A stretch of 64,000 bases of DNA from Littorina saxatilis. Its lineage: Eukaryota > Mollusca > Gastropoda > Littorinimorpha > Littorinidae. Of the stretch, positions 44,701-52,260 are shown in pieces. The DNA is taken from contig NC_090247.1 of assembly GCF_037325665.1 (NCBI RefSeq), forward strand, positions 27,379,559 through 27,443,558. The letters are read 5' to 3'. The notes under the pieces were generated by a model. The model made no database searches. It was not told where the DNA came from and saw nothing but the letters and a program-made list of their open reading frames with translations. A program made the translations under genes and the position numbers. Numbering within the stretch: position 1 is the stretch's first letter; each line of letters opens with the position of its first letter.

Positions 44701-44998
44701 CAACCCAAAACACAGCACAGCAGCTGATGAGGAAAAAATGGACATTGAGGTGACAGGATCAACACCATCCTCCAGCAACTTGAATCATTCTTCAACTCTG
44801 CCAAACAAGCCAGCGACCTCTGACTCGAGTCTTATAACAGAGATTTCAAATGTCAGAATTACACAAATGAAATCTGTGACTGAAGGCGTGAAAATTGGCG
44901 TAGAAGGGGTGGAGAAGATATTGGAGAGTATTCAACCTGGCGTGAAACAGCCCAAGCGAATACAGTTGACAACGTTGTCTCTGTTGAAACCTAAGTAG
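8668..44998 (+). CDS. CHAF1B: chromatin assembly factor 1 subunit B (p60), 11 coding exons
   Basis: This gene encodes the WD40 subunit of CAF-1, the nuclear histone chaperone that works with ASF1 and PCNA to deposit H3-H4 on newly replicated or repaired DNA. The coding exons are 8668-8790, 9075-9207, 9397-9508, 10138-10241, 34223-34319, 34725-34988, 35366-35466, 36042-36093, 36423-36548, 43195-43342 and 44651-44998. Phases agree at every junction and give 535 residues, against 559 as I recall for human. Near-identical blocks include [44 protein letters not shown] and [13 protein letters not shown]. The last residues, [15 protein letters not shown], match the B-domain pattern (RRIxLTPL) that binds ASF1 in vertebrates. 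The linker between propeller and tail is shorter than in human. The start is fixed by alignment to the human N terminus. The gene looks intact, despite about 27 kb of fossil retrotransposons in introns 4 and 9. Confidence 0.96.
9075..9207 (+). CDS. CHAF1B: CHAF1B coding exon 2
   Basis: Residues 42 to about 85 ([20 protein letters not shown], then [14 protein letters not shown]). The acceptor is ttttcag and the donor g|gtatga, with one base carried into the next exon. Confidence 0.95.
9397..9508 (+). CDS. CHAF1B: CHAF1B coding exon 3
   Basis: Residues about 86-122 ([11 protein letters not shown], then an acidic loop and WVVYKSL). This contains the ILLWK strand and the acidic insert between blades seen in vertebrate p60. 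The donor is cag|gtgagg. Confidence 0.95.
10138..10241 (+). CDS. CHAF1B: CHAF1B coding exon 4
   Basis: Residues about 123-157 ([16 protein letters not shown], then VDNSAIAWD). A canonical GH...WD blade. The donor aag|gtaagg opens the 24-kb intron 4. Confidence 0.95.
10786..11759. mobile_element. pogo/Tigger-like DNA transposon derivative, 974 bp
   Basis: The termini match as an imperfect inverted repeat of about 23 bp (cagtcgaac.c.cttaa.acgaa) flanked by TA. Repeated TTATAACGA/TTAAAACGA words follow inside the left end and recur near the right end. The minus-strand open frame at 10894-11088 is short and has no recognisable transposase motif. The element is non-autonomous or heavily deleted. 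Confidence 0.8.
12234..12620 (+). mobile_element. SINE-like retroposon, family I, copy 1
   Basis: The target-site duplication agttcgctctt is at 12223-12233 and 12621-12631. The head is ccgcgggttagggggaag, then gtcgtaagaggcgactaacgg, and the tail is acgacgttaaacaccaaataaa. A poly-C tract lies at about 12530-12551. Other copies are at 46600 and 48163. Confidence 0.9.
12773..12975 (+). repeat. left inverted terminal repeat of DIRS fossil 1
   Basis: Beyond its first 20 or so bases it is the reverse complement of the right arm at 27640-27868. The outermost bases of the two arms differ, as expected for DIRS elements. Confidence 0.9.
14300..15000 (+). repeat. internal 360-bp repeats in the DIRS family A leader
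   Basis: A block from actgtcttcacagtctgt through ggctttccaggctacgttac is repeated about 360 bp apart (14301 and 14660) with a partial copy before it. The same arrangement is in fossil 4 at about 38400-38940, so it was inherited by the family before these insertions. Confidence 0.8.
15929..16885 (+). mobile_element. hAT-like non-autonomous transposon, 957 bp, 6-bp target duplication
   Basis: A perfect 16-bp terminal inverted repeat, cagggcctcacatcca, is flanked by tgatcc at 15923-15928 and 16886-16891. The sister DIRS copy at about 39890 has one uninterrupted site (tgttcc). Subterminal ggacaaatgtcc-like palindromes cluster at both ends, as transposase-binding repeats do in hAT elements. Inside, a start [18 protein letters not shown] and a separate end [14 protein letters not shown] look like the two termini of a transposase with the middle deleted. 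The superfamily call rests on the CAGGG ends; 6 bp is shorter than the usual hAT 8 bp. Confidence 0.8.
19694..19912 (+). repeat. left inverted terminal repeat of DIRS fossil 2
   Basis: Reverse complement of 27293-27536, with one mismatch seen over about 200 aligned bases and different outermost bases. Confidence 0.9.
20110..21830 (+). repeat. 213-bp tandem repeats in the DIRS family B leader
   Basis: Three copies of a unit running gtgtcagtgacttgcgtgtt to cagtcgtttagacttacgt begin near 20110, 21399 and 21611. The first copy is split by the Tigger-like element at 20220-21292. The other copies show the empty site. Confidence 0.85.
20220..21292 (-). mobile_element. Tigger/pogo-like transposon with partial transposase
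   Basis: The ends are cagtaaaacctg...aggttttactg, flanked by TA at 20218-20219 and 21293-21294. On the minus strand 20709-20987 includes [20 protein letters not shown] followed by [15 protein letters not shown], a CENP-B/Tigger N-terminal helix-turn-helix (psq-type) that binds the terminal repeats. The rest of the transposase, including the DDE domain, is absent, so it needs help in trans. A long poly-C tract lies at about 20460-20486. Confidence 0.88.
21983..22464 (+). mobile_element. SINE-like retroposon, family II, copy 2
   Basis: Near-identical to 7920-8397. The target-site duplication acttctgctat is at 21972-21982 and 22465-22475. It is inserted in the leader/gag-like part of DIRS fossil 2. 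High identity to the other copy points to recent activity. Confidence 0.9.
22920..23960 (+). repeat. tandem duplications in the gag-like part of DIRS fossil 2
   Basis: A unit of about 150 bp (ccggaagtgatgatccgtcc to cttccgcattgcgcgg) occurs at about 22925, 23080 and 23600. A larger unit of about 528 bp (ttcggccggacacgctgctt to ggttctgg) occurs twice. Both are rich in TTCCGG/CCGGAA. Confidence 0.8.
23431..23456 (+). mobile_element. extremely 5'-truncated SINE tail, 26 bp
   Basis: tgatcgaacgcagaagaagaagaaga is flanked by acaaggttct at 23421-23430 and 23457-23466. The bases match the 3' tail of the SINE family at 4223 and 43469. The sister duplicate near 23949 reads straight through a single acaaggttct, giving the empty site inside the same element. 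Confidence 0.85.
27153..27242 (+). repeat. internal complementary region of DIRS fossil 2
   Basis: The first half is the complement of the outer left end and the second half the complement of the outer right end of fossil 2, joined at one AAT (complement of ATT). This matches the junction of a predicted circular intermediate. Equivalent regions are at 19629-19693, 33532-33626 and 42441-42534. Confidence 0.9.
27293..27536 (+). repeat. right inverted terminal repeat of DIRS fossil 2
   Basis: Partner of 19694-19912. The outer 40 or so bases are unlike the left arm, and are instead complemented in the internal complementary region. Confidence 0.9.
27640..27868 (+). repeat. right inverted terminal repeat of DIRS fossil 1
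   Basis: Partner of 12773-12975. It shares with that arm a run of six A/T and a CCGCATCCG variant that differ from both arms of fossil 4. Confidence 0.9.
29440..30450 (+). repeat. 105-bp tandem repeat with TTCCGGCCGGAA cores in DIRS fossil 3
   Basis: About nine units, each with cagcagtcgtccgcgacagc, a ttccgg..ccggaag palindrome and ggttcactggttagtgcaca. The period is near 105 bp, about 35 codons. Confidence 0.85.
31110..31465. repeat. AGGCCTCCTGG minisatellite in DIRS fossil 3
   Basis: Repeated ggcctcctggcctctaa / ggcctcctggcctccaa units, about 17-18 bp. The minus-strand open frame across it is low-complexity repeat translation and not a gene. Confidence 0.85.
34223..34319 (+). CDS. CHAF1B: CHAF1B coding exon 5
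   Basis: Residues about 158-189 ([20 protein letters not shown], then IATLSSD). The acceptor gactgtgcag closes the 24-kb intron, and the donor is cag|gttagt. [11 protein letters not shown] is almost invariant in CHAF1B. Confidence 0.96.
34725..34988 (+). CDS. CHAF1B: CHAF1B coding exon 6
   Basis: The largest propeller exon, residues about 190-277, containing [20 protein letters not shown] and [17 protein letters not shown]. The acceptor is catgtgcag and the donor ga|gtgagg. Confidence 0.96.
35366..35466 (+). CDS. CHAF1B: CHAF1B coding exon 7
   Basis: Residues about 278-311 ([20 protein letters not shown], then LFELR), equivalent to human [20 protein letters not shown]. The acceptor is catatcag and the donor ctg|gtgagt. 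Confidence 0.92.
36042..36093 (+). CDS. CHAF1B: CHAF1B coding exon 8 (52 bp)
   Basis: A short exon encoding [17 protein letters not shown], an acidic insert with little similarity to human. The acceptor is ctgacag and the donor ctg|gtttgt is weak, but the phase joins exons 7 and 9 exactly. Confidence 0.8.
36423..36548 (+). CDS. CHAF1B: CHAF1B coding exon 9
   Basis: Residues about 329-370 ([20 protein letters not shown], then [12 protein letters not shown]). The acceptor is gttttcag. The donor ctg|gtttgt is weak and like that of exon 8. Confidence 0.95.
36549..43194 (+). other. CHAF1B intron 9 (6,646 bp)
   Basis: About 5.96 kb is DIRS fossil 4. Some 680 bp of host-like intron remain on its two sides, with no other feature seen there. 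Confidence 0.9.
36872..42833 (+). mobile_element. DIRS-type retrotransposon fossil 4 (family A)
   Basis: Flanked by ATT at 36869-36871 and 42834-42836. It is near-identical over its length to fossil 1, from the arms (36872-37080 and 42600-42833) through the GC-rich leader repeats to decayed reverse-transcriptase (about 40.6-40.9 kb) and recombinase (about 42.2-42.4 kb) remnants. The internal complementary region is 42441-42534. It is thoroughly broken, with dozens of breaks, most of them shared with fossil 1, so the family was already non-autonomous when it spread. Its two arms are essentially identical, so the insertion is recent. Confidence 0.9.
43195..43342 (+). CDS. CHAF1B: CHAF1B coding exon 10
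   Basis: Residues about 371-420 ([20 protein letters not shown], then [10 protein letters not shown]), the final propeller blade. The acceptor is gttgcag and the donor aag|gtgggc, phase 0. Confidence 0.96.
43469..43832 (+). mobile_element. tRNA-headed SINE, same body as 4223 but different head
   Basis: The head gcggggatgtagatcagtcg then gtagcgcgctgg resembles a tRNA, with a degraded box B (gagttcgtcccc). From about 43595 onward the body and (GAA)n tail match 4223-4611. The duplication tgagtgtg is at 43461-43468 and 43833-43840. It lies in CHAF1B intron 10. Confidence 0.85.
43891..44497 (+). mobile_element. hAT-like non-autonomous transposon, 607 bp, 6-bp target duplication
   Basis: The 15-bp terminal repeats (cagggccaagcattg / cagggcctagcattg, one mismatch) are flanked by ttccac at 43885-43890 and 44498-44503. 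A short frame, [20 protein letters not shown], then WEWLDFV (44147 onward), may be the transposase N terminus. The right half has a poly-G tract and a GC-rich palindromic stretch (ggggcctcctgcggccccc). It lies in CHAF1B intron 10. Confidence 0.8.
44651..44998 (+). CDS. CHAF1B: CHAF1B coding exon 11 (terminal)
   Basis: 115 codons plus a TAG stop. Ser/Thr/Pro-rich disordered tail ending [17 protein letters not shown], a B-domain-like ASF1-binding motif. The acceptor is ttgattccag. The final 100 or so coding bases are also the first unit of a tandem array that continues downstream. Confidence 0.94.
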   Translation, partial: SPNTLVQNNTMESESSPNPKHSTAADEEKMDIEVTGSTPSSSNLNHSSTLPNKPATSDSSLITEISNVRITQMKSVTEGVKIGVEGVEKILESIQPGVKQPKRIQLTTLSLLKPK

Positions 44999-46370
44999 TT
45001 TTTGAGTTGTTTGTGTGTAAACTATTTTAGCTGTGGGGGGATGAATTGTGGGTCTTGTCTATTGATCATGGCTGGAGTTAAAACAGCGAATACAATTTAC
45101 AACGTTGTCTCTGGTGAAACCCAAGTAGTTTTGAGCTGTTGGTGTGTGAAACTTAATGGCTTTGTATGGGTGAATTGATGGCACCCATGAGTATTGATGG
45201 CTGGAGTGAAATCAGAAGGGCTTAAAAGCTAGTTGCACTGGTGTGAAACATCCCAAGCAGATACAGTTCACAGCATCATCTCTGTTGAAACCTAAATAGT
45301 TTTAGTTATTTGTGTGAGAACCATTTGAGCTATGTGACGTGAATTGTGGATCTTGGGTATTTATGGCTTGAATGAAGTCAGAAGGGCTTAAAAGTTAGTT
45401 GCAATGGCGTAAAACAGCCCAAGCAAATACAGTTCACAACATTGTCTCTGTTGAAACCTACGTACAAATGTAGTTTGAGCTGTTGGTGTGTGAAACATAA
45501 TAGATTTTTTGGGGTGAATTGATGGCCCTGGGTATTTATTGCTGGAGTGAAGTCAGAAGGGCTTAAATGTTAGTGGCATAAAACAGCCCAAGCGAATACA
45601 GTTCACGACGTCGTCTCTGTTGAAATCTAAGTATTTTGAGTTGTTTGTGTGTGAAACATCATAGGGGTGAATTGATGGCCCTGAATATTTATGGCTGGAG
45701 TGAAGTCAGAAGGGCCTAAAAGTTAGTTGCACTGGCGTGAAAAAAGCCCAAGCAAATACAGTTCAAAACATCATACAAATTATTTTATTTTGGGTTGTTC
45801 GTGTGTGAAACATTTAAGCTGTGTGAGATGAATTGTGGATCTTGGGTATTGATGGCTGGCATGAAAACAGAAGGGCTTAAAATTGGTCTGCACTGGCATA
45901 AAACAGCGCACAGAGATTACAGTTCACAACTCTACCTCTGTTGAAACCTAAATAGTTTGAGTTGTTGGTGTGTGAAACATTTTAGCTGTGTAAATGTGAA
46001 TTGATGGTCCCACCCAGGTAGGGATGACTGGATTAAAATCAGAAGGGCTTAAAAGTTAGTTGCACTAGCGTGAAACAGCCAATCAGAATATAGTTTAAAA
46101 CACTGTCTCTGTTTACACCTAAGTTGTTTGAGCTGTTTGTGTGTGAAACATTTTAGCTGTGTGGGGTTGAATTGGTGGTCCCTGGTAGGGATGACTGGAT
46201 TAAGATCAGAGGGCTTAACAGTTAGTTGCACTGGCATGAAACAGCCAAAGAGAATGTAGTTTACAACACTGTCTCTGTTGAAACCTAAGTAGTTTGAGCT
46301 GTTTGTGTGTGAACCATTTTATCTTGGTTTGGGTGAATTGATGGTCCTTGAGTACAAACAGGGCTTAAAA
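44890..46370 (+). repeat. tandem array derived from the CHAF1B 3' end
   Basis: A unit of about 165 bp includes the last coding stretch (aaacagcccaagcgaatac.., ..tctctgttgaaacctaa) and following UTR (gtttgagttgtttgtgtgtg). The coding copy is followed by eight diverged copies with their matching points near 45085, 45260, 45425, 45595, 45755, 45912, 46080 and 46245. Several still encode the motif, e.g. KQPKRIQFTTSSLLKSK at about 45592, and the first is in frame to a stop (KQRIQFTTLSLVKPK). It probably lies within the 3' UTR. Confidence 0.9.
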
Positions 46371-46599
46371 GTGAGATGCACTGATAGATAAACAAGTGTA
46401 CAAAAAAAAATAAAAAAATAAAAAAAGCAGAAAAATGAGTAAAATAAACATTTGGGGACATTTTTTAAAAGCACTTGAAGATGTAGAAATAGCCACATTC
46501 CTGACTCTTGGTGATGAAAGAACTGTACTTAGTATTACTGCAAACACCTGTCAAACTGTGAGGCTGGACAAAAATAGAAAAAGGAAGTCTGTTTTTAAT

Positions 46600-46965
46600 A
46601 CCCTCCGCGGGTTAGGGGGAAGAATTTACCTGATGCTCCCCAGCATGTCGTAAGAGGCGACTAACGGATTCTGTTTTCTCCTTTTACCCTTGTTAAGTTT
46701 TTCTTGTATAGAATATAGTCAATGTTTGTAAAGATTGTAGTCAAGCAGTATGTAAGAAATGTTGAGTCCTTTGTACTGGAAACTTGCATTCTCCCAGTAA
46801 GGTCATATATTGTACTACGTTGCAAGCCCCAGGAGCAATGTTTTGATTAGTGCTTTTGTGAACAAGAAACAATTAACAAGTGGCTCTATCCCATCCCCCC
46901 CCTTTCCCCGTCGCGATATAACCTTGAACGGTTGAAAACGACGTTAAACACCAAATAAAGAAAGA
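46600..46965 (+). mobile_element. SINE-like retroposon, family I, copy 2
   Basis: The target-site duplication aagtctgtttttaat (15 bp) is at 46585-46599 and 46966-46980. Sequence is as in 12234-12620. Confidence 0.92.
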
Positions 46966-47070
46966 AAGTCTGTTTTTAATCAATTTCTGTGACAAATCTG
47001 GGTAAAGAAGTTCTGTTTCGTTTCTTGTTTTTTAGTTTTTTAGTTTTGTTTTTCCTCTGTGTTTTATAAC

Positions 47071-47207
<137 letters not shown>

Positions 47208-47382
47208 TCCATTCTTATATATATTATTAGATTTATTCATGAATGTACATGATTTCCTTTTTATGCTCAGTTTTTCCCTTGGGTGTTTTGTTATGTTAGT
47301 GTTAATTGTTGACAGTTGCATTAAAGCTGTGTCCCTGGAATAAGCAAGTGCTCCCAATGACGTTTGATAGAAATGTACAATG

Positions 47383-47388
47383 AATAAA
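47383..47388 (+). promoter_or_regulatory. possible CHAF1B poly(A) signal
   Basis: AATAAA about 2.4 kb after the stop. Earlier AATAAA words inside SINE tails (46956, 48505) make the true site uncertain. Confidence 0.3.
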
Positions 47389-47942
47389 AAAAACTTTCCC
47401 ACAAATATTTTATTTTTAATTTTTTTAATGTGTCCATGAAAAAATTACATGGCATGGCATCATGACGCTTTTTGTATTTGTATGCGTTTATGGTGAATAT
47501 GCTTCATTTCACTGAAGGTTTATTTCTAGAGCTGCATATATTGTATGTACAATTTCGTATTTTATGGGAGGATAGGCTGCAAGGCAATTTATACCAGTTT
47601 TAAAGTGCCTCTGGTATTTGAGTATGAGAGCGTTAGTAAAAAAAATAAAAATTATGGCGTGCATTTTGCAATAATGAATTTTGCTTTTTTTGGAAAAATA
47701 AAAAGAACAATGTAAATAGATCTGCCTGGTGTATTGAGAGTGAGATAAAAAAAAATGTGTGTGTATGTATGGAGAGGAAATTTCTTTTCAGGGGTATAGC
47801 ATCAGCAGATGTCTAATTGATCTTTCCCGGTTACATCAATGTCCTGAAAGAGTATTTTGAAAAGCTCCACAAGTATTTGTGTCTGAAATCAAGTTTCTGG
47901 GATCGTGATGATGCGTGTTGCTTTGGTACCCTATGATTCATG

Positions 47943-47982
<40 letters not shown>

Positions 47983-48142
47983 TTAAAACTAACATTTTGA
48001 TGATGATCAAGTTTGTAAGTTAGTCATCCCTGGAAGCTTGCATTAAACTGTCATTCAACAATAACTTGTTATGTATACTAAAGTGACATTCTATCTCCTG
48101 TAAGTGATCATGTTCACCACCACAGATCTCTTCAGGATTTTG

Positions 48143-48975
48143 CACAGAATAAAAGGATCCTTACCCCCCGCGGGTTAGGGGGAAGAATTTACCCGATGCT
48201 CCCCCGCATGTCGTATAAGAGGCGACTAACGGATTCTGTTTCTCTTTTTACCCTTAAGTGTTTCTTGTATAGAATATAGTAAATTTTTGTAAAGATTTTA
48301 GTCAAGCAGTATGTAAGAAATGTTAAGTCCTTTGTACTAGAAACTTGCATTCTCCCAGTAAGGTAATACATTGTACTACGTTGCAATCCCCTGGAGCAAA
48401 TTTTTGATTAGTGTTTTTGTGAACAAGAAACAAGTGGCTCTATCCCATCTCCCCCCTTTCCCCGTCGCGATATAACCTTCGTGGTTGAAAACGATGTTAA
48501 ACACCAAATAAAGAAAAGAAAAGGATCCTTCCACTTAATTTACACAGGATAAAATCATCCTTCCACTTAATTCACACAGGATAAAATCATCCTTCAACTT
48601 AATTTACACAGGATAAAATCATCCTTCGACTTATTTACACAGGGTAAAAACATCCTTCGACTTATTTACACAGGAGAAAAGGATCCTTCGACTTATTTTC
48701 ATAAGATAAAAGCATCCTTCGACTTATTTACACAGGATAAAAGCATCATTCGACTTCATTTTCACAGGATAAAAGCATCCTTCGGCTTCATTTTCACAGG
48801 ATAAAAGCATCCTTCGGCTTCATTTTCACAGGATAAAAACATCCTTTGACATATTTACACAGGATAAAAACATCCTTAGACTTATTTACACAGGAGAAAA
48901 GCATCCTTCGACTTATTTACACAGGATAAAAGCATCTTTCGCCTTAATTTACACTGGATAAAAGCATCCTTTGAC
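48143..48975. repeat. 31-32-bp minisatellite, about 15 units
   Basis: The unit is approximately cttatttacacaggataaaa followed by gcatccttcga. The first unit is separated from the rest by a family I SINE, whose target duplication (aaaaggatcctt) lies within a unit. Confidence 0.9.
48163..48518 (+). mobile_element. SINE-like retroposon, family I, copy 3
   Basis: The target-site duplication aaaaggatcctt is at 48151-48162 and 48519-48530. It is inserted in the minisatellite array. Confidence 0.92.
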
Positions 48976-49147
48976 TTTAACACATGCCAAGAATTCAACA
49001 GCCTACTAACTAAGAAATGTTTTGCTGAACACAGTTTGTAAATGACACCTATGTCAATCTGTTAAGGTAATTGTGCAAAAATCCCCGCTCTGTAGAATGC
49101 AGCTACTTTGACTGAGACTGGCATGCTGTCTCGATTGTGTTGTAATA
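48976..49147. other. short spacer
   Basis: No feature recognised. Confidence 0.4.
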
Positions 49148-49606
49148 CAGTGGAACCCCCCAATTGTAGAGTCCCACCCTTTTATACCTTGTTTTCTCAG
49201 ACTTTTTGTGCATAACCTCGGTAAATTCACCCCAATGTTATGTTAAGAGTAAGAGGGGAGAAAAAGCGCAGAGGAGAGAGAAACACACAAACAAATGAAA
49301 ACAAACAAGTGAATTCAAGATTGCTGCTCTTGGCCACTTTGGTGACATTTATGTTCTAATCTAACAATATTTTTCATTAAGTTATTTATATACAGTCGAG
49401 ATAAAAATAAAAAAAAATACGATGGAGCAATAAAAAGATACGTAAAGCTGAATCGAAAATAGGGTACCTTTTTGGGCTGCATTGCCACAACACGGACATT
49501 TGGCTCCTTAATATGGGAGGAACTGCGTGTGAAGCGCTAACAAACTCTTCTTTATGAGACCTGCTTTTCTGAGATTTTTTGATGTTTTAAAAGGGGGGTT
49601 CCACTG
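49148..49606. mobile_element. TA-flanked MITE, 459 bp
   Basis: The 14-bp terminal inverted repeat cagtggaacccccc is flanked by TA (49146-49147 and 49607-49608). This fits a non-autonomous Tc1/mariner/pogo-superfamily element. No transposase remnant seen. Confidence 0.8.
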
Positions 49607-49671
49607 TATAGAGTCTGGGTTTCCCACCAGCGATGAAGTCGGCGAATTCACAGTATTTTTTTCTGTCTTGC

Positions 49672-50545
49672 TTTTTATATTTAGTCAAGTTTTGACTAAA
49701 TATTTTAACATCGAGGGGGAATCGAAACGAGGGTCGTGGTGTATGTGTGTGTGTGTGTGCGTGTGTGCGTGTGTGTGTGTGTGTAGAGCGATTCAGACTA
49801 AACTACTGGACCGATCTTTATGAAATTTGACATGAGAGTTCCTGGGTATGAAATCCCCGAACGTTTTTTTCATTTTTTTGATAAATGTCTTTGATGACGT
49901 CATATCCGGCTTTTTGTGAAAGTTGAGGCGGCACTGTCACGCCCTCATTTTTCAACCAAATTGGTTGAAATTTTGGTCAAGTAATCTTCGACGAAGCCCG
50001 GGGTTCGGTATTGCATTTCAGCTTGGTGGCTTAAAAATTAATTAATGACTTTGGTCATTAAAAATCTGAAAATTGTAAAAAAAAATAAAAATTTATAAAA
50101 CGATCCAAATTTACGTTTATCTTATTCTCCATCATTTGCTGATTCCAAAAACATATAAATATGTTATATTCGGATTAAAAACAAGCTCTGAAAATTAAAT
50201 ATATAAAAATTATTATCAAAATTAAATTGTCCAAATCAATTTAAAAACACTTTCATCTTATTCCTTGTCGGTTCCTGATTCCAAAAACATATAGATATGA
50301 TATGTTTGGATTAAAAACACGCTCAGAAAGTTAAAACAAAGAGAGGTACAGAAAAGCGTGCTATCCTTCTTAGCGCAACTACTACCCCGCTCTTCTTGTC
50401 AATTTCACTGCCTTTGCCATGAGCGGTGGACTGACGATGCTACGAGTATACGGTCTTGCTGAAAAATTACATTGCGTTCACTTTCATTCTGTGAGTTCCA
50501 CAGCTACTTGACTAAATATTGTATTTTCGCCTTACGCGACTTGTT
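49672..50545 (-). repeat. 880-bp interspersed repeat, copy B
   Basis: Full-length copy in inverse orientation, from ttttatatttagtcaag to cgccttacgcgacttgtttg. The (GT)n tract at about 49742-49784 sits at the same internal place as (AC)n in the plus-strand copies. Confidence 0.88.
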
Positions 50546-50593
50546 TGTTTTTACGGGCGTACGCGCAGGTCATTAGGCCACACAGGCACATGT

Positions 50594-50655
<62 letters not shown>

Positions 50656-51259
50656 CTCCCGATAGCATTACCCAAACCAGGATGTACGATGTAATTGCTT
50701 GCAGCACATGGCGTTTCTCAGATGATATCTTTTGCCCAGAAAGAGGGTGATAGGTTACATTCGGTCCTCGTGTTCGACACATCTACGTTTTTCATACGGT
50801 AGGTGTTGACAAACGATCTGAACACTCCATTCTTGTCAGTGTATATCAAGCGAGCAACTTCGTAGTTATTACAACGGAAACCTCCATATTTTAAGACCTA
50901 AAAAAAAATCATGTAACATCATATCTTGAAACTGACGGAGAGAGTCCTAACATGGAGGGTAAATTTGCCGAGGTCAGTTATGAGCAGAAAATCAGAATAG
51001 CAGGCTTTTAAAAGGGTATGTTATTCTGTGAGTGTCTTTGTGTGTGTAATTGTTTTTTTTTAAGACCTGATTTACACATTTGTTATAGTTTGTGTTTGTT
51101 TGTTGGTTAAAACGTTTAGATCAGTGACAATTTACAAGTAGACCATCATGGCAGGCTTGTTGATGATCCATGAATATCATAAAGGAAAAATGAAGAGAGC
51201 GGCGTAGAGAGGTTATACATAATTTAGATAAGTGAACAACCACTATCACTATTATTGCA
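50546..51259. other. intergenic, no gene seen
   Basis: Contains an (AC)n tract at about 50597-50652 and otherwise no recognised feature. Confidence 0.4.
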
Positions 51260-51472
51260 ATCTTGTGGCTGCTCCGCCTGGCGTCTGGCATTATGGGGTA
51301 AGTGCTAGGACTGGTTGGTCCGGTGTCAGAATAATGTGACTGGGTGAGACATGAAGCCTGTGCTGCGACTTCTGTCTTGTGTGTGGCTCACGTTATATGT
51401 CAAAGCAGCACCGCCCTGATATGGCCCTTAGTGGTCGGCTGGGCGTTAAGCAAACAAACAAACAAACAAAAA
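51260..51472 (+). mobile_element. SINE, family III, (AAAC)n tail
   Basis: The target-site duplication actattattgca is at 51248-51259 and 51473-51484. The central gactggttggtccggtgtca then aataatgtgactgggtga resembles a conserved central domain of molluscan SINEs (I suspect the Nin-DC type). The last 35 or so bases (gatatggcccttagtggtcg then gctgggcgttaagcaa) are shared with family II. Confidence 0.85.
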
Positions 51473-51484
51473 ACTATTATTGCA

Positions 51485-52191
51485 GGTTCGATAATCCCAT
51501 GAATATCAACGAAGAGTAAGGTCACAGCTGAAAGTGGAGAGATCAGTCGTGGCCCGCTGAATTCCATACGGATGAGTGGCCATTCTCTTTCATTAGTTCT
51601 GGAACGTTGATCCCATGAATATCTAAGGATGAGAGAAAACAAAGGCTCTCGGTTTTTACGCTGGAACATTCTTGAGTCACCCATACAGCTGACCAAATCT
51701 TTAAAAAAAAAGTTATGAATAGAGACTGTGTTTTACGGCAATGGACCCTTAATTCCTAGCTCATCGTTAAAGTGCGACATTGTTCAAAAACAAAGTGTGC
51801 GGGGAAGACGCTCAACCAAGTATACGCTAACATTTCACTCAGGCGAAACAAATAACACTGCTGTTTGTCGCAGAGCTGGCAAAGTTAGCTTGTAAGGAGT
51901 AAGTGGTGGCATGCCACCAGTAACCGGAAATGAAGCTCCACGGCGAAGACAAAAATTATTGACAGTTTGCTCGAGTTTAGCAAAAATCGTATATGTGCGT
52001 GGTCCTTATAATCTTTGACAATGGCACCCCTACCGCATTACTCCCCACAACCAAATACAAACAAGGATTTACTTCGTTTTTCCCCGAGTTGTTGTCTATC
52101 AGTACAGTCAAGGTTGTTTCAGTGTCACTTTTTCATTGCCATTGGGCCTTGTTGATTGTCTGTCTTTTTGTTGAACAGTTACTTGGAAAAG
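51485..52191. other. upstream region of the secreted-peptide gene
   Basis: No repeat or gene recognised. A promoter is expected here but no clear TATA or initiator can be assigned. Confidence 0.35.
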
Positions 52192-52260
52192 ATGGATTTG
52201 ATTCGCTGGAACTGTATGTTTGGAATATTTGTGATTCTTGCAACGAGCACCTTCGGAACT
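52192..52260 (+). CDS. signal-peptide exon 1a
   Basis: ATG plus 22 codons, donor act|gtgagt. A cag acceptor-like site (ttgttgaacag) precedes it by about 14 bases. Confidence 0.78.

Noticed and set aside
8668-44998. CHAF1B as a processed or decayed pseudogene
   Set aside because: It has eleven exons with matching phases and sound reading throughout.
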